This document shows positions 50,338 through 63,600 of a stretch of DNA of 64,000 nt, piece by piece; position 1 is the stretch's first letter; every line of letters begins with the position of its first letter. The translations under genes and the position numbers were made by a program. The notes beneath the pieces were generated by a model. That model had not been told where the DNA came from, ran no database searches, and saw only the letters and a list, made by a program, of their open reading frames with translations. This stretch comes from Cyanoderma ruficeps (Eukaryota > Chordata > Aves > Passeriformes > Timaliidae), in assembly GCA_008694505.1 (NCBI GenBank), contig VZDJ01007747.1:5421390-5485389 (forward strand), in the 5' to 3' direction.

Positions 50338-52468
50338 CAAATTCTTTGGCACTGGATTGCAAGAACGGACTGCATAATAACTCATGTTTTACTTTAGTTG
50401 TCATGGGAAATATGCAACAAAGGGGTATCGTTTCAGTGCAACTCAGAAATACTGAGGTTTTGTGTCTTATACAAAATAATGATTAAAGATATGGTCTAAA
50501 ATTACTTTGTAAGAACACAGTAACTTCTTGAAACCTTCCCTTAAAATGTGTAGAACTCCCATACAAAAGTTGAAACTTTTCACTAAACATATTTCAATTC
50601 TTTGAAATCGACACTGCTTCTAGGAAGTCAGTGGTGTAACTTTGAAATGAACTAAGGAACAAACTTACCTTAGGATAACATGGATTTGATGTAATATTCT
50701 CTTTGTTAAATGTCTTAGTCTCTAGGGTTGCCTTAGGCTTTTGTTATTGTTAATAAGTGATGTGGATTTAGGGACTAGATGTCAGAGTTAGATAAACTAA
50801 AAAGTGTTCATACTGCCAGCTCAAAATAAAAGATTTTAAAATAATCTGAGATTTGGTTTGGGAAAAAACAAAAAGGAGAAAAAACCAACATATCTCTGGG
50901 ATGCAGAAAAGTGCTTGCATATCCAACATCCCAGTGGTAGCCCTCCTTTCTCCACAGCCCTTCAGAAAGGTTAAATGTGTGGTAGTGATGCACACTCTTT
51001 ACTCAAAGACACAGGACTCAAGCAGAGCTTCTGTGCAAAAAGCCAAGTAACTCCTAGTGGGTTTTTTTTCAGCCTGTCCCCTGCGGAGTTTACAGTTCTT
51101 TTTAGCAGCAGTCAGGGAAGGCACTACTGTGATGGAGCAAAAGAAATCATCTAGTGAAATAATCTTAATGCACTAATTGTATTTCCCTTGCAAATTACTG
51201 CTGGGCTGAATTTTTCCTGCTGCCTCAGATGTTTTGAAGCTGTGTCTGGAGCCAGAAAGGAAAGGTGGGAGCAATCTCATTGCATCAGTCCTGGTTGCAC
51301 CATTGCCCGCCCCCACCTTTCCTCTTCTCTTGCTGGTATCCCACTGACTCCCACACTGTCCTTTACTGAATAAGAGCACAGACAGTTTCAGTGAGGACTT
51401 AAGGCATGTAGAAAACTTGGAGTAAAATTCCACTTTGGTCAATAACTCGTCCTTGTCTTGTTGCTTCTGGACTGAATCCAGCCCTCGCATCAGGAGGTTT
51501 TGAGGGAAGGGAAGTCCAGGAGTGTGTGTGAACAGCTGGTGAGGAAAAAGAAAACATGATTTTGCTAAATTGTCTTTTTGGAAGGGATGGGAGCTGCTAG
51601 AATTTTTTGAGTGGTTTGAAAGTTGTAGTGCTGTCCATGGCTGGTCCCATGGATTAGGGACATGGGTGCAGGTATAAGGTTAAGTGTTGAGTATCAAATT
51701 GCTCCTATCTAATACTATCACAGAGTGTTGCAATCTATACAAAGATAAAAGCACCAAAAATTTGGATGATGTATCTCCATTTGTTCATATATCCAGACAT
51801 GCATAAAAACCCTCTTAATGTCTCTAATCATTATTGGGAGCAGTGCTGAGATATTTTGACAGAGGTTTTGGGAAAATCCTACTGCAAACATCCTAATTAA
51901 GGGTTGGCCTGGTCCCATGATAAGAAACCTTCAGAAAAGTGCATCTCATGTTGCTCTGAGCGCTGTTCTTTGTCCAGGACATAGAAAGTGGATCAATATT
52001 GAGCCCAAGGCTAGGACATCCCAAAAACCATTTTGTAAATCACACAGTCCTGTTATTCTAGCAGCTGCAGTTGTATTTCATCTGGATATGGCTAGCTGCT
52101 GTCAGAAGCCCAACACATCTTGAACATGTAATGGATTTCTTGGAAAAATCTTTAGGACATTTTCAGCACCATGTGTTTTTTCCTCTTATGTTTAGACCTC
52201 CTTGCGGTATACCTTGGGGAGTTGCCAGGCCTGGTATCATGTTTCCACTGGAAGATACAGGGACAGGTGATATTCCTGAGGGTCAGGTGTCTGACGGCAT
52301 GCAAATGTCACAGATGTTGTTATATCCTCCCAGCTGTCACATCTGGAGTTCAGTGCAGTAGTGCTTTTCATGGAAGGTCAGTTATCAGCATTGACAGTGC
52401 ACTAAGCAGGGATCAACCCTCTAGCAAAATACTCTAGAGGCAATTTTTTCTTCAAAATTTCTCCTGTG

Positions 52469-52491
52469 GGACTTTCCACAGCTGGAAAGTC
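52469..52491. promoter_or_regulatory. Consensus kappaB motif within a small inverted repeat
   Basis: GGGACTTTCC (52469-52478) is an exact NF-kappaB consensus. GACTTTCCA is repeated in inverse orientation as TGGAAAGTC (483-491 of the same kilobase) across a 4-base spacer. A single site far from any gene could be chance. Confidence 0.3.
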
Positions 52492-53992
52492 TTTTTTTGG
52501 TGTATGACTGTAATTGGTGTGCTTACAGAACAAAACAGAAGGGAAAAAAAGGCAGGAAACAATTTTGCTCCTTTTCCCACACTGAGCATAAAATGTACTG
52601 TCTGGCCTTGAACCAAGAGCCAAGAAATAACCCATTACCATGTAACATGTTCAGCTGGGGAAAGTGCTTTGACATTTAAAAGAGATGTTTTAAAATCATG
52701 TCCTATACAACTCTGTACGGACACAGCAGGAACTGGGCTCCTCCCCAGGGGAAAGCAAGCTGGGAGGTGAGGGCAGCACTATGGTGAAGCCAGGGCACAC
52801 AGGGCCAGGCATTGCCACCATGGCAGAACTTGGTCCCACGGCAGCAGAAGCAGCCAAGAGCCCTGATAAATCCTTTCCAAACACCTGTAGTAGATTTTTA
52901 AGCATCCAGATAGATCCCCAGGCTATGTGCTGAGTAGTCTGTTATTAGATGTTTTGTTGAGCTTCATGTGGTGATAATCAATAAATGCACCGGTTGTCAG
53001 TAAAAATCCTCAGCGAGAAATTGCCTGCCACTGGGGTCTGTAATGCGTTTCTCCACCAGGAGAAACACGAGGGTAATGTAAGCATTTTATTTTCCTCTTC
53101 TCACACCTGATATTTTTTAACTAGGAAGATGGATTTCAGCAGCAAGCTCTCACTGAGGTTAATGTTAGAAAGCTTATTCTTGATGTAAAATGCACAGAAG
53201 AAGCTCTAGCAGTGATTGATACTGAGTGTGGTTATTCCTGACATTAATCCAAAGTTGATATAATTAAGCTGCTTCTAGAAAACACAGTGTGCAGACAGTC
53301 GTTGCTGTCTTCTTGTTTGTTTCTTTTTCTTAGGGGAGTGTTGATATTTATGAAATGTTTCAAAGGAGTGGCTTTTGCTCTGGCTTGTCTGACTTCTTCC
53401 AAGAGTGTATTAGGGATAGCTTATGTCACTGGTTTGTCTGCATTGATAATTCTGAGGTGCTTAATTTGGTTAGCAATTGACCTGTCCTTTGTTTACCATG
53501 TTATTTTAAGTGATATATTAAAGTGTTTTTATGATGTGGAATTGAGGTTTGTTTCCTTTGTGTGGGCCATCACTGTAGGCTGCTAATTGCAGCAATTCTA
53601 ATCAATTAATTCTTACGTGTAAAAATACATCCATACATATACACATATGTGGTTTAGTAATTGTTAAAAATATAACAACAAAGAGGGCTGAGATCCTAAA
53701 TAAAAACACTGAGAAAAAAAAAATCAATGAGTTAATTTAATCAATGCAGTATTGTAATTAAAAGTTGAGTAGTCTTAATGTTTACTAATATATGGTGTTG
53801 ATTCTTACTTAGACAAACACTTTTTCAATTAAAAAATCATTATGCAAGAATTAGTAGTATTAAGATAAATATCTTCAAAGCAATAAAAAAGGTACTGCAA
53901 TTACTGTGTCATTCTGAAGGAAATTAGCAGCACCTGTGTAGTATTTCTGGCCTCCAAAGGCTCTCTTTCTTTTTTCTCTTGAAAACCATATG

Positions 53993-54044
53993 CACATGTT
54001 AAGATATTATTAGCACACATGTTAAGATATTATTATTATTAGCA
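53993..54044. repeat. Tandem duplication of a 23-bp unit
   Basis: CACATGTTAAGATATTATTA plus GCA occurs twice in direct abutment (53993-54015 and 54016-54044). The second copy has gained six bases by ATT slippage. Confidence 0.85.
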
Positions 54045-57000
54045 TGTCAGCTTAATATATTTTACTGCCCTTGCTGCATTCCTCTCCCATGTTAGATCAA
54101 GGAACTGAGCCCATAAGGAGAAATCAGTCTGGGCAGCCTCTCCTGCCAGCTTTATGAGAAGCCTTTGAGGTGAGATGCAGGGATGGCTGCAAGGTTTTCA
54201 GAGTGGAATGATATTGTCTCAGCACAGGACCATTTCTCCTTAGGTTTTGCCCTAATTACTACCCACATTTTCTGAAGGGGCAGCCTGACACTTCACAGGA
54301 GGAGGAAGCAGGCAAAATTCTTCATTCTGAAGGTGGCTGGTATGTCAGAAGGCACTTTTGCTGTAGAGGCAATTTGCTTCCACTTTGCTACAGTCTGGGA
54401 AAGTGCTTACTCAACCATTCAAAGCTGGCTTCCCTCGGGAGCTGCTGCCACTCCAACACTCTAACAGGTAGGCAGTAATTAATCATGTGAAAGCAAGATA
54501 AAAAAAGAAGAAAAAGTTTGGGCTTTTCACAGCCTTCAGAACATTTAATGAACATCTGCATGAAGCAGATAAACAGCATTCACAACAGACAAGTCCCTGT
54601 AGGTGCTTTGCACAACAGTCTCCTGTTTATAATATATCTTTTGTGCCTATACATATTGCCAGCTGCATCCAGGATTTCTCTGTGCTCAAGTCACTGCTGT
54701 GATACTCTGATGCTGATCTCTTGTATTAAGGCTTTTGTTGGGGGCACAAGAATATAAGGAGAATCTGCTTCCATGGCTCAGTTAGGACAGGGCTTGGTCC
54801 AACTACCAGTGACGTTAAGGAGAGACTGAATTAAACCTCTGGGATTCCTCTTTTGTCCAGGATTATTTTTCAAATGAGCCTGACTCTCTGACCCCTCCAC
54901 GAAAATGAAAGAGTAGAAAAGTGTTTCAGGTTAATCTTTAAAGTAAGATCATTCTTCCCCTAGATAAAGTGTCATGTTTTATTTAAATATGCTGAATTCT
55001 CACTTATAAAGCTAACAATCAAATAAAATCACCAGAATCCACTTATCATATAAGAAATATAAACTTCTGGACATAAAAATTCATCCATTAGCTTTGAAAA
55101 GGTGTTCCAGGGCAAATGGATTAACTCCAAATGATATGGCCTTATTTAATCATGGAAACATCACACCACTTTTTTTGTTTCAATTACACTGCTTCTTTAT
55201 TCCAATTATTTTGCATATTGTTGCAAAAATAAATTGTTAACAAGGCCATTCCTCTGAATGAACAGCAATTGAAATGAGGATGTTACTGCTGCTCATTCTT
55301 ACCATAAGGTGTGGATCATAGCAAGACAGGAGAGGATTTGAAGAAGCAGATCATTTGAAACATCCTGGTACCTCCACTGGCTATCTCAAGTTTGCAGTGT
55401 CTGAGCTTCAGCCTTCCATTATTTCCTTGTACAAGTCAGAGATGCTAATCCACAGGTCTGAAAACAGTGCATGGTTCTTGGAGAGTGTAAGTGAGGGTCC
55501 TAAGATTGGGGGGGTGTGTCAGTCCTCTCAGGGGCCCAAGTTGACACAGCAGCTGGGTATCCCAATGTTGATGTGTGAGGTGGCCAAGCCAACTGCTCGG
55601 GGAAGGATACAGACAAGATGTTCCAGCACATTTCAAACTGCTGGTGGAGCTGGCAGATGTTTGTCATCTTTTGCCAGGAAAGGTCAGAGCGAGAACCCCT
55701 CTCCTCAGCTCTTGGCATAGACACAGGTACAACAATGCCCAGACTCTTTCTAGAGCACTCCAACCAATTATGAATAATTAATATCAGATCAGGAGGGGAC
55801 CTGAATTTTGTTCTCAAATACCAAAGTTTCAGAAAATTGGAGTGGAAAAAAAAATGAGTATAAATCTCAAACATGGACCAAGCTCTTCATAAAGCATGTT
55901 TCAGTCCTAAATCACAAAGTTGAAGTATTTATTGTTCTGCCCAAAACACCATTTTCTGCTGACATAAAAAAATTATGACTTCTCCAACAGAGTCTGGGGA
56001 AGCTGGTGGGCATAGTTGATTACTTCCTTCATGTGTACTGCTGGAGTATGAAAGCACTCAGCCAGGGGCAGTGCATGCTCTTCACATCCACACAGATCCC
56101 ATGAAGCACAGAAGAATTGAGAGCAAAGAGTTCACAGAAGGAAAAAAACCACAAAAAAGTGAATCCATTATAGCTAAGGGTACAGTAAAAATCAATTAGC
56201 AGAAGAGGTTCCTTTGTAAACCCTCAGAAAAATGATGCCTTTTGCATTTTTGAGAGTTTTATTGCTAAACTTTTCATTTGTAAATGTACTTACTAGTTGT
56301 AAGAACCATGCTTCAGTTAATTTTCAGTTGGCTGAAAAGAAATGGTAATATTTGACAGTAAATAACAAGATATTCAAAGTAACAGATAAGGGAGACAATA
56401 AACTGATCCAAGGAGGGATTGCTTCTGTTGAGGTATTGTTACCATCTTTATAGCAGCATCACTCAGCTGTGAATGTCCTTAGAATTAGTTCTTTTTCTAA
56501 TAAAGCTGTGCTTACTGAAATTTTTCATTTTTTCACTCTAAGTGAGTTCTGTGATAATAAGGATGGTGGTTTCATGCTGCACTGAGCATACACTGCTTTT
56601 CCTGGTGAGGATTTGACCTTAAATCATTTCACACTCATTGCAGTTGGAGAGCAGGAGGGGGAAATGTCTATAAATGTGATTCTGACTTTTACATTTCTCT
56701 TTTTAGAAGTATCTCTTCAGAAGCTAAGTATTATGATTTACTGTGCCAGATTGAGTTTATTGCTTCATAGCTGTAAGATCAGTAGGGGAGTTTCACCCTA
56801 TGGTTCATTAACAGAAATGGTTTAAGGTTGAGGTTTGTAGGAAATGTGTTGGGACCAAAAGGGAAAATATGTGCACACACAGAAACAACAATCTTAAACA
56901 CTGTCTGTCTACTTCATCTTTATGAAAACTGCCAATCTGGGTACTTGACAAAAATGGGAAGTAGATGTCACTTGGATTGCTTATTTTCACGGTTTGTAGT

Positions 57001-57844
57001 GAATATATGTTTGCAAGGTACTTGCCAATAGAGATAACTGTTTATCTCTGACAGTTCTGAAGAATTCCTAAAAGACACTCTGAGTAGCAAATAAAAAACT
57101 ATTTGTTAGAAAAACCTTGTTTTAACCTTTTCTGTGCTAGAAATTCAAATATCTGTGCTATATTTTATTTTAAACTGCCAAATTACACTCATAAATACTT
57201 ATGCATTACATTTCTCCCTCTGTCACAGAGGAAGCCTTTTTATGCTGCTATGTCTTATTCTCATTTAGAAGTGTGATATTTTGAAAATCTCATTTTAGAA
57301 GGTCAGTGTGGGAACCAGAATAGCACAGAGAGAATTTCCTCATATTTTACTGGACACAGAAATACTTTCAAGGACAGACCTTGTTCAGCTGCAAGGACTT
57401 TCATTCAGTAAATGAAAATGGATTCCCTCATCCAAGCCATCTACCACTTTTCATTTTCCCACCACTTTCACCTGCCACCCACCCCTGGCATAGATGGACC
57501 ATGTACCTCCACATCTTCTTACACGTCTGTTGTTTGTTGCTGTTGTTGTTTTGGTTATTTGGGGTTTTTGGTTTTGGGGGAAGGTGTGAAGGAATGAAGG
57601 GGAATGAGTCTGGGTTGCTTGGGGTTTTTTCCCCTTCCTTTAAATTTTGACTACCCTCCAATTTGGTTGTTACAAAAAATTGTTTTAACCTGACACACAT
57701 TCAATGTCATGGATAGTGCCATGAATACCTTTTAGAAATCACATTATAAATGAAGTGGACAGCAAGGACTCCACCTAGGGAAAAACTTCTGGGAGTCCCT
57801 GAAGCAGCTTCCCAAGGGATATTTCACTTGGTATCTACTACTTA

Positions 57845-57870
57845 TAGAAGTATCCCAAGGGATACTTCTA
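57845..57870. repeat. Perfect inverted repeat, 12-bp arms with 2-base spacer
   Basis: TAGAAGTATCCC, spacer AA, then its exact reverse complement. The CCCAAGGGATA core also appears in direct orientation about 45 bases upstream (from 57811), so local rearrangement is likely. Confidence 0.85.
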
Positions 57871-60614
57871 CACTGCCTACAGTGCTCTCACAAGGAAGGA
57901 CAGCAGAATCTCAGCCATGTGAGCATGGAGTCTGTGGCTGTGGAAAATATTTATCACTGAAAGGGTTACTAATGTGCACTGAATTTGAGAAGAACAAATA
58001 TAACACAGAGGATTGTGATGTTTTGATGTGGACTTTAACTATTGAATAAAAAAGCTATGCAACAAGAAATGCTTATATTATTTAGCAAAACTGTTCTTTG
58101 GTAATTAAACAGCGACTCACCTCACAGCAAGAGGTTTCATCTCTGAGTGTCACAAAGACCAACATGCAAAAGATGCAATCAAGAAACACAATGCACTGTA
58201 AGCTGAAGCCTAAGTATGAAGGAGAAAAAAGGTGTTATTTCTGATGATATAGAAAATATATTCCCTATTAACAGCCAAAAGCCTCTTTCAAATGAAGGAT
58301 TAGGTTATTCAGTTACATGCAAGGATAAATCATCCACCAGCACACATTTTCTGAATAAACTGTGAAGCAGGCAAAGTAAAATTTCTTTGAATACTAAAAT
58401 AGACTAGAACACTATCCATCTGCTAAAATAAATAGATAATTGATATGGTCCTTTGCCTCCAGGAACCAATATTGGCATCAGGCAAGACACGACGTTGGCA
58501 CATTTGCTCTCATGCTACTGGCTGTACCTGGAACAGTGCTGGCAGATCTGAGGACAGAAATAGGTTCATTGCAATGGAATTGCTGCTCAGCTGCTCAGCC
58601 TCCAATCTTTGGATCCAAGTCTGGGGAGACCCTTGTTAATGTTGTGATAAGTAGAAAGCAGCCAGTGTTCATGCACCTTGTGTACCACACGAGTAAATTG
58701 GAGCATAACAGTAAGAAAAATTCATGTACATTGACAAAGTAGCATATGCCTTCAGGCTGATGTCTGAAGACTTCTGAGAGAGGTACCAATTATTTGGAGT
58801 GTGGGAATACATGAATGCATTTTTCCTAAAGGCAATGAGTGTTTTCAGTGAGGTCCAGCATCTGTTTTCCATGTCAAAAGATTCAGCAAGTTTCTGCCAT
58901 AGGAAGTATGAAGCATTAATTTAGAGATGATCCTTTGATGTAAATCCACTGTGCAAAGTCAAGAAGTTGTGGCTGATGCCAACAGGAATTGGGACCTTTG
59001 ATGGATGGCAGGATCAGCAGTACCCAAGGCTATCTCATAGCATGAGAAATGCAACCAATTGCTCCTGTCTGAGTTGTGGCTCTTAGGGGCTTTGTGGACT
59101 ACAGGGCTGTAAAGAGTATGTGTAACCATATTAACGATGGTGGTTCTAATAAAAGTGATTATTATAGACCTTTACTGTTTTATTAGATTAGCATTTCTTT
59201 GGAGAGAAGTGAAGGAAAGCTTTTTTTAGAGAAATAATAAACTGGAAACTGAGGGATGAGCATGGTCAGCACATTGAGGGTAAGAGAAGGCATAAGAAGG
59301 ATTTATACGTTGGTAGTAAATGTTCTGTGGAAAGGATTAAACCACCCAGACTGAGTTAAAGCTGGATTCTTGACATTGAAGAGAGCACTTGGATGTGTGT
59401 GTATGGAACAGGATTTCATCCACAAAGGTAAAATCTAATGCAGTGGATGAAAGAAAGACAGTGAAAGGGTTTGAAGAGGGGCTTGAGATTTTTAAGACAG
59501 CTGAAAAAGCACTTAGTTTGGTTTAGGCTAATAGGTTTAAACAAAGACAATTTTAAATATATCCTTCTTTGAAATAAAAAAAACGTCAAAAAAGCTCCTT
59601 TTTTCAGAACAGTCTTATCGTCCTTTGGTTGGAGCAAAAGGTATTGAATGACCTTCGGTGATGAGAAACTCTCCTGGTACTTTTCCTGATATATTCCAGA
59701 CTAATGAAAGCCCTTGAAAGTTTATCATCCCAGTTGTGCTATATATTTTAATTTTCAAATGTTCAAAGAAATTCCAATAAGATAGAAAGCTGGCTGGCGG
59801 TAGCTACTACATAGTAAATTTATTTGACAATGTTAATTAACGACAATGTTAATACCATAATTCTTTTAATTATTATGTATAAAAAATTTCAATGTAAAGT
59901 GCCTTATTTGCCCTACTAAATAATACATAAAAGTTAAATGTTAAAAACTTTAAAGATATTTTTACATTTATTTTTCTGTCTACTAAAGGATAGGCTTAGG
60001 AATATTTTTCAATTTATTTTCCTGAGAACAAGAGTCCTAATTAAATGCTAGAACTGCAGACAATTGCACACATGCCTGTGATAAATTAGGTTCGCTCTGA
60101 ATCACCAGTTTTCCTTTTATTTCCTCCATGCAGCTTTTCCAGTTCATGTTCCCCTATTTAGCCAATTGTAGGCAAGATTATAATTAATATTTTGCACTTT
60201 ATTTTTAATTTTAATTTATGGTGCCATAATCTATTAGTATAAGTCAAAATGTCTATGTGATGTATATCAAAATAAGGACAGAAATGTGTAAAGCACACAG
60301 GAACAACACAGGACTAATGGCTTTTGTGTGAATCCTCTTTAATACTGCTACACTTTCCTAAACGTGATTCTTGCAGTGAAGGAGAGTCTGCTCTATGCTG
60401 CAGGAGAGAACAGTGCTTGGAGTTACCAGCTGTGCTGGCTGTTTGTTTCTGCTGTTTGCCAGGACAGGCAAGAGAGCACTGGAACAGATCACTGAGCTGA
60501 AGCCTTCTGTCCCCTTTCCCAGGGTGAGTGGGATGGAGCACACCATGCAGCAGGGAGTTTCTCTTCCTAGGAAGATCTGTTTTAGTCCTGAGTTACAACA
60601 GACTAGCCATTCAC

Positions 60615-60680
60615 TTAAAAAAACCAAAACCAACAAAAAAACCGCCAAAACCAAACCAAACCAAAACAAACCCCCAAAAC
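60615..60680. repeat. A/C-rich low-complexity tract
   Basis: Irregular CCAAA/CAAAA repeats with almost no G or T on the + strand. Confidence 0.75.
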
Positions 60681-63600
60681 TGGAAGCTGGATGAAAAGCA
60701 ACAGCCAGAATATTCATTAACAACTAAACTCAAGTATGTGAAAATTCTGTGAGATTTCTGCACAAGTGGATTTCAAACTTTGGAGTGGATACTCCATCTG
60801 CAGGGCTGCTTCTGTGTTGATTAGAGAGATGGCCTTATACATAAAAAGAATGACTGGCACTAAACCTGGATGTTTGTAATAATTATAGTAAAGCAGATGT
60901 TTTAATTTTTGATGTTGTACTGAAGGATTTATGAGCTTCTTGCCATTCAGTTGTTGGACTTAATCCTTTGAATAAATTGCTTTTTGTTCTTTCTGGTGGT
61001 GCTTGATTTTCAGCAGTGGCATTTAGCCTTGTGTTCAAACCTCTCCTTTTCCCATCTGGTACTTTCTATAATGTTGGTTTAATTTTCAATTTGGCATTTT
61101 TAGTCTAGGCTAAGGCTGCTCTGAATTTCAAATAAGTTAACGGAAGACAACACAAAACAGTTCTTCCAAACCTGAGTTAAATATCTGGTTAAATGTTTAT
61201 ATCTTTGATTAAATGTTGTTTCTGCAATATATGATTTGTTTCTGTTTAGTTATTACTCAGAAAAGTGGTTTTATGCTGACCTGGGACCCTATGAATGGAA
61301 TGAATTATTTAAACGAAAATACTCAAAATGTATCCAACTTGAAGGAGATACTGTGTTGACCCTTAATTCTGCTCCTAGCACAGACTTGATTAGATTCCAA
61401 ATCAGTATAATTTCATGCTGATGAATTAAAAAAAAAATCTGGCTGATTAATTTCTTTTTATATAACATTTTCCATTTCACTGTTTGCATACTTCTCCACG
61501 GAAGGTGACGACATTTATTTGGCGTCATTAGAACTCTTGCTTCTCTGAAAAGAAAATGCAGTCTTGAGGAATGTAACTCTATAGTTATCTTGAAATACAT
61601 TGGAATCTGTGACTTAGCTTTAATTAATGGTGGCAATTCAGTTTTAATTTTAATTATCAGCAGACAAGTGAAAGCCATGACTTTCTATAAAACCAATGAT
61701 TTACTTTCTGCAAAACCAATGATTAAAGCATCCCCTTAGCATCTGCTCTTGAGCTGTTTTACTGGATGTGGGAAGAACATAACTTTGTATGGCTTTTGTG
61801 TGGCTTACCCAATACATAAATAATGAGGTACAAAATAATGAGGTTCTGCTGCATGCAAAAGCAATGCGGTGTCATGTGAAGTAGAAAATAAAGTGTACTT
61901 CTGTGCTTATTGAAGGACTCTGGGCAGTTACTTTTCTTTCCAGATGTTTTGTTTTAGGCAAGATTTTTCAGGTTCCTTAGGCAAGACACTGGACTAAGGA
62001 TACAAAAGAACTTGCCAAATGCGGTGTCAAAATAGTAAAACACTAAAATGGAGGATTCTTTAAGAGAGGGTTAATTTCATCAAGTAGATATCAGCACAAG
62101 AATTGATTTCTAGCCTACATTACAACTTTGCAGTCTCACTGGCATGCACAGCTTTCTACCTTGCAACCAGAACCACAGTGTCTTTCCAGGCTGGGTGGTG
62201 AGGGGTAGCCACCCCTAAGAGGTTTCAGCTTTCACTCACCACTCTCTCCCGAGTGTAAGTGTGGCAGTCTTAAGAACTGTCAGGTGAAAAAAACGACAAA
62301 AATGTGAAGAAAGATGACAAGTGACTCTGTAAAGTTTCATTCTAAAGCTAAACAGGGCATACTACCTTTGCATATAAAAAGCAGTAAAGACCAGAAATAA
62401 AAAGTTAATAATAGCATTATTTTGGGCTTGATCAGAAAAGAAAAAAAAAAACCTGCAGATGGGTTATAATGAATACAAACTAGTTGAATATCTTGTATTT
62501 TGTAAGTTCAAGTGGTAATCCTAATTAAGTTTACATTTTCTCACCTTAATGCCTAATAGTTTTAGTGTCTCAGTGACTAGAGTAGCATCACTTTCTCTTG
62601 GTAATAAAACTTCTTGCATCATTTATGGAAGAAAATAAACTATTTAATTGCATGATTGTATGGCTTTTATCACTACATAACTTGTATCAGATATGCCAAA
62701 AACTCATTAATAGAGTGGAACAAAGTTTTTCTTTGAATTTTTTTTAGTCAGGCTGATAAGTGTATAATTGCTGGGGATAAAAAAAATGTGTTAGAAATGA
62801 AATCTGAAGCACCTTGAAATGAATGGGCTTTGTAAAACACTTTTGCAACTGTCAGAGACAGAGCAAAGGTGAAGACAACAAAAATAATTTTTCTCTTCTG
62901 ATTCCTAGCAAGGCCAGTATTGAGTGCAGCTCAGCTGAATTTAGAAATTTGATACAGGAGGTGTGTTAAATTTTAAAATAATTTAATTATCATTTAAGCA
63001 TAAAGTGGGTTTTATATGTACAGTGGTACACAAAAATCCACAAGCACTTAGAAATAAAAATAAGATTGTGTCACACTGAAATATGTGGGAAGTTCCTTTG
63101 TGATACTATCAAAACTTCAAGCAAAGCGGCGCAGATTTTCTGCATTAGTTTGTGTCTCTGTGGTGTAGTCCCTTTTTCCTGTGGTGCTGTAATTATGCCT
63201 AAGAACCAATCGATAAAAAACAACAATTTCAAATCCAGGTGGCTTTTTTACTATTTTGCTTGTGAAGTTGTAAATACTCAAGATAAGTATGTGACCCAAG
63301 TGCTAATCTACAGCATCTGTAGGTGAGAAACTGTCTTGGCTATGTTTGATTTGACAATTTAGTACTACTTTTGAGATTTTCACATCGTGTGCTTTCCTTT
63401 ACTGAGTCACAGTGAGCTACATTCATTATTCATTTATCAATCAGAGAGGTTGAAGACGCTTTCCTTGCAAGGATGATGAAAAAAAAACAAAGGCTACTTT
63501 CTACAATTACACTTACCAGTTGTACTTGCTCATGAAAATTGGAGTTTAATGTTCATCAGAAAATCTTAAGTGGCTGGAAACAAAGTGAGAAGCAGTCACA

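Noticed and set aside
53287..53586. 99-codon hydrophobic + strand frame
   Set aside because: It looks membrane-like only because T-rich DNA encodes Leu, Phe, Val and Ile. No conserved motif and no splice or promoter support.
55355..55874. Overlapping 121- and 124-codon frames on opposite strands
   Set aside because: Both strands are open over the same DNA and neither peptide shows a domain. Consistent with chance in a slightly GC-richer patch.
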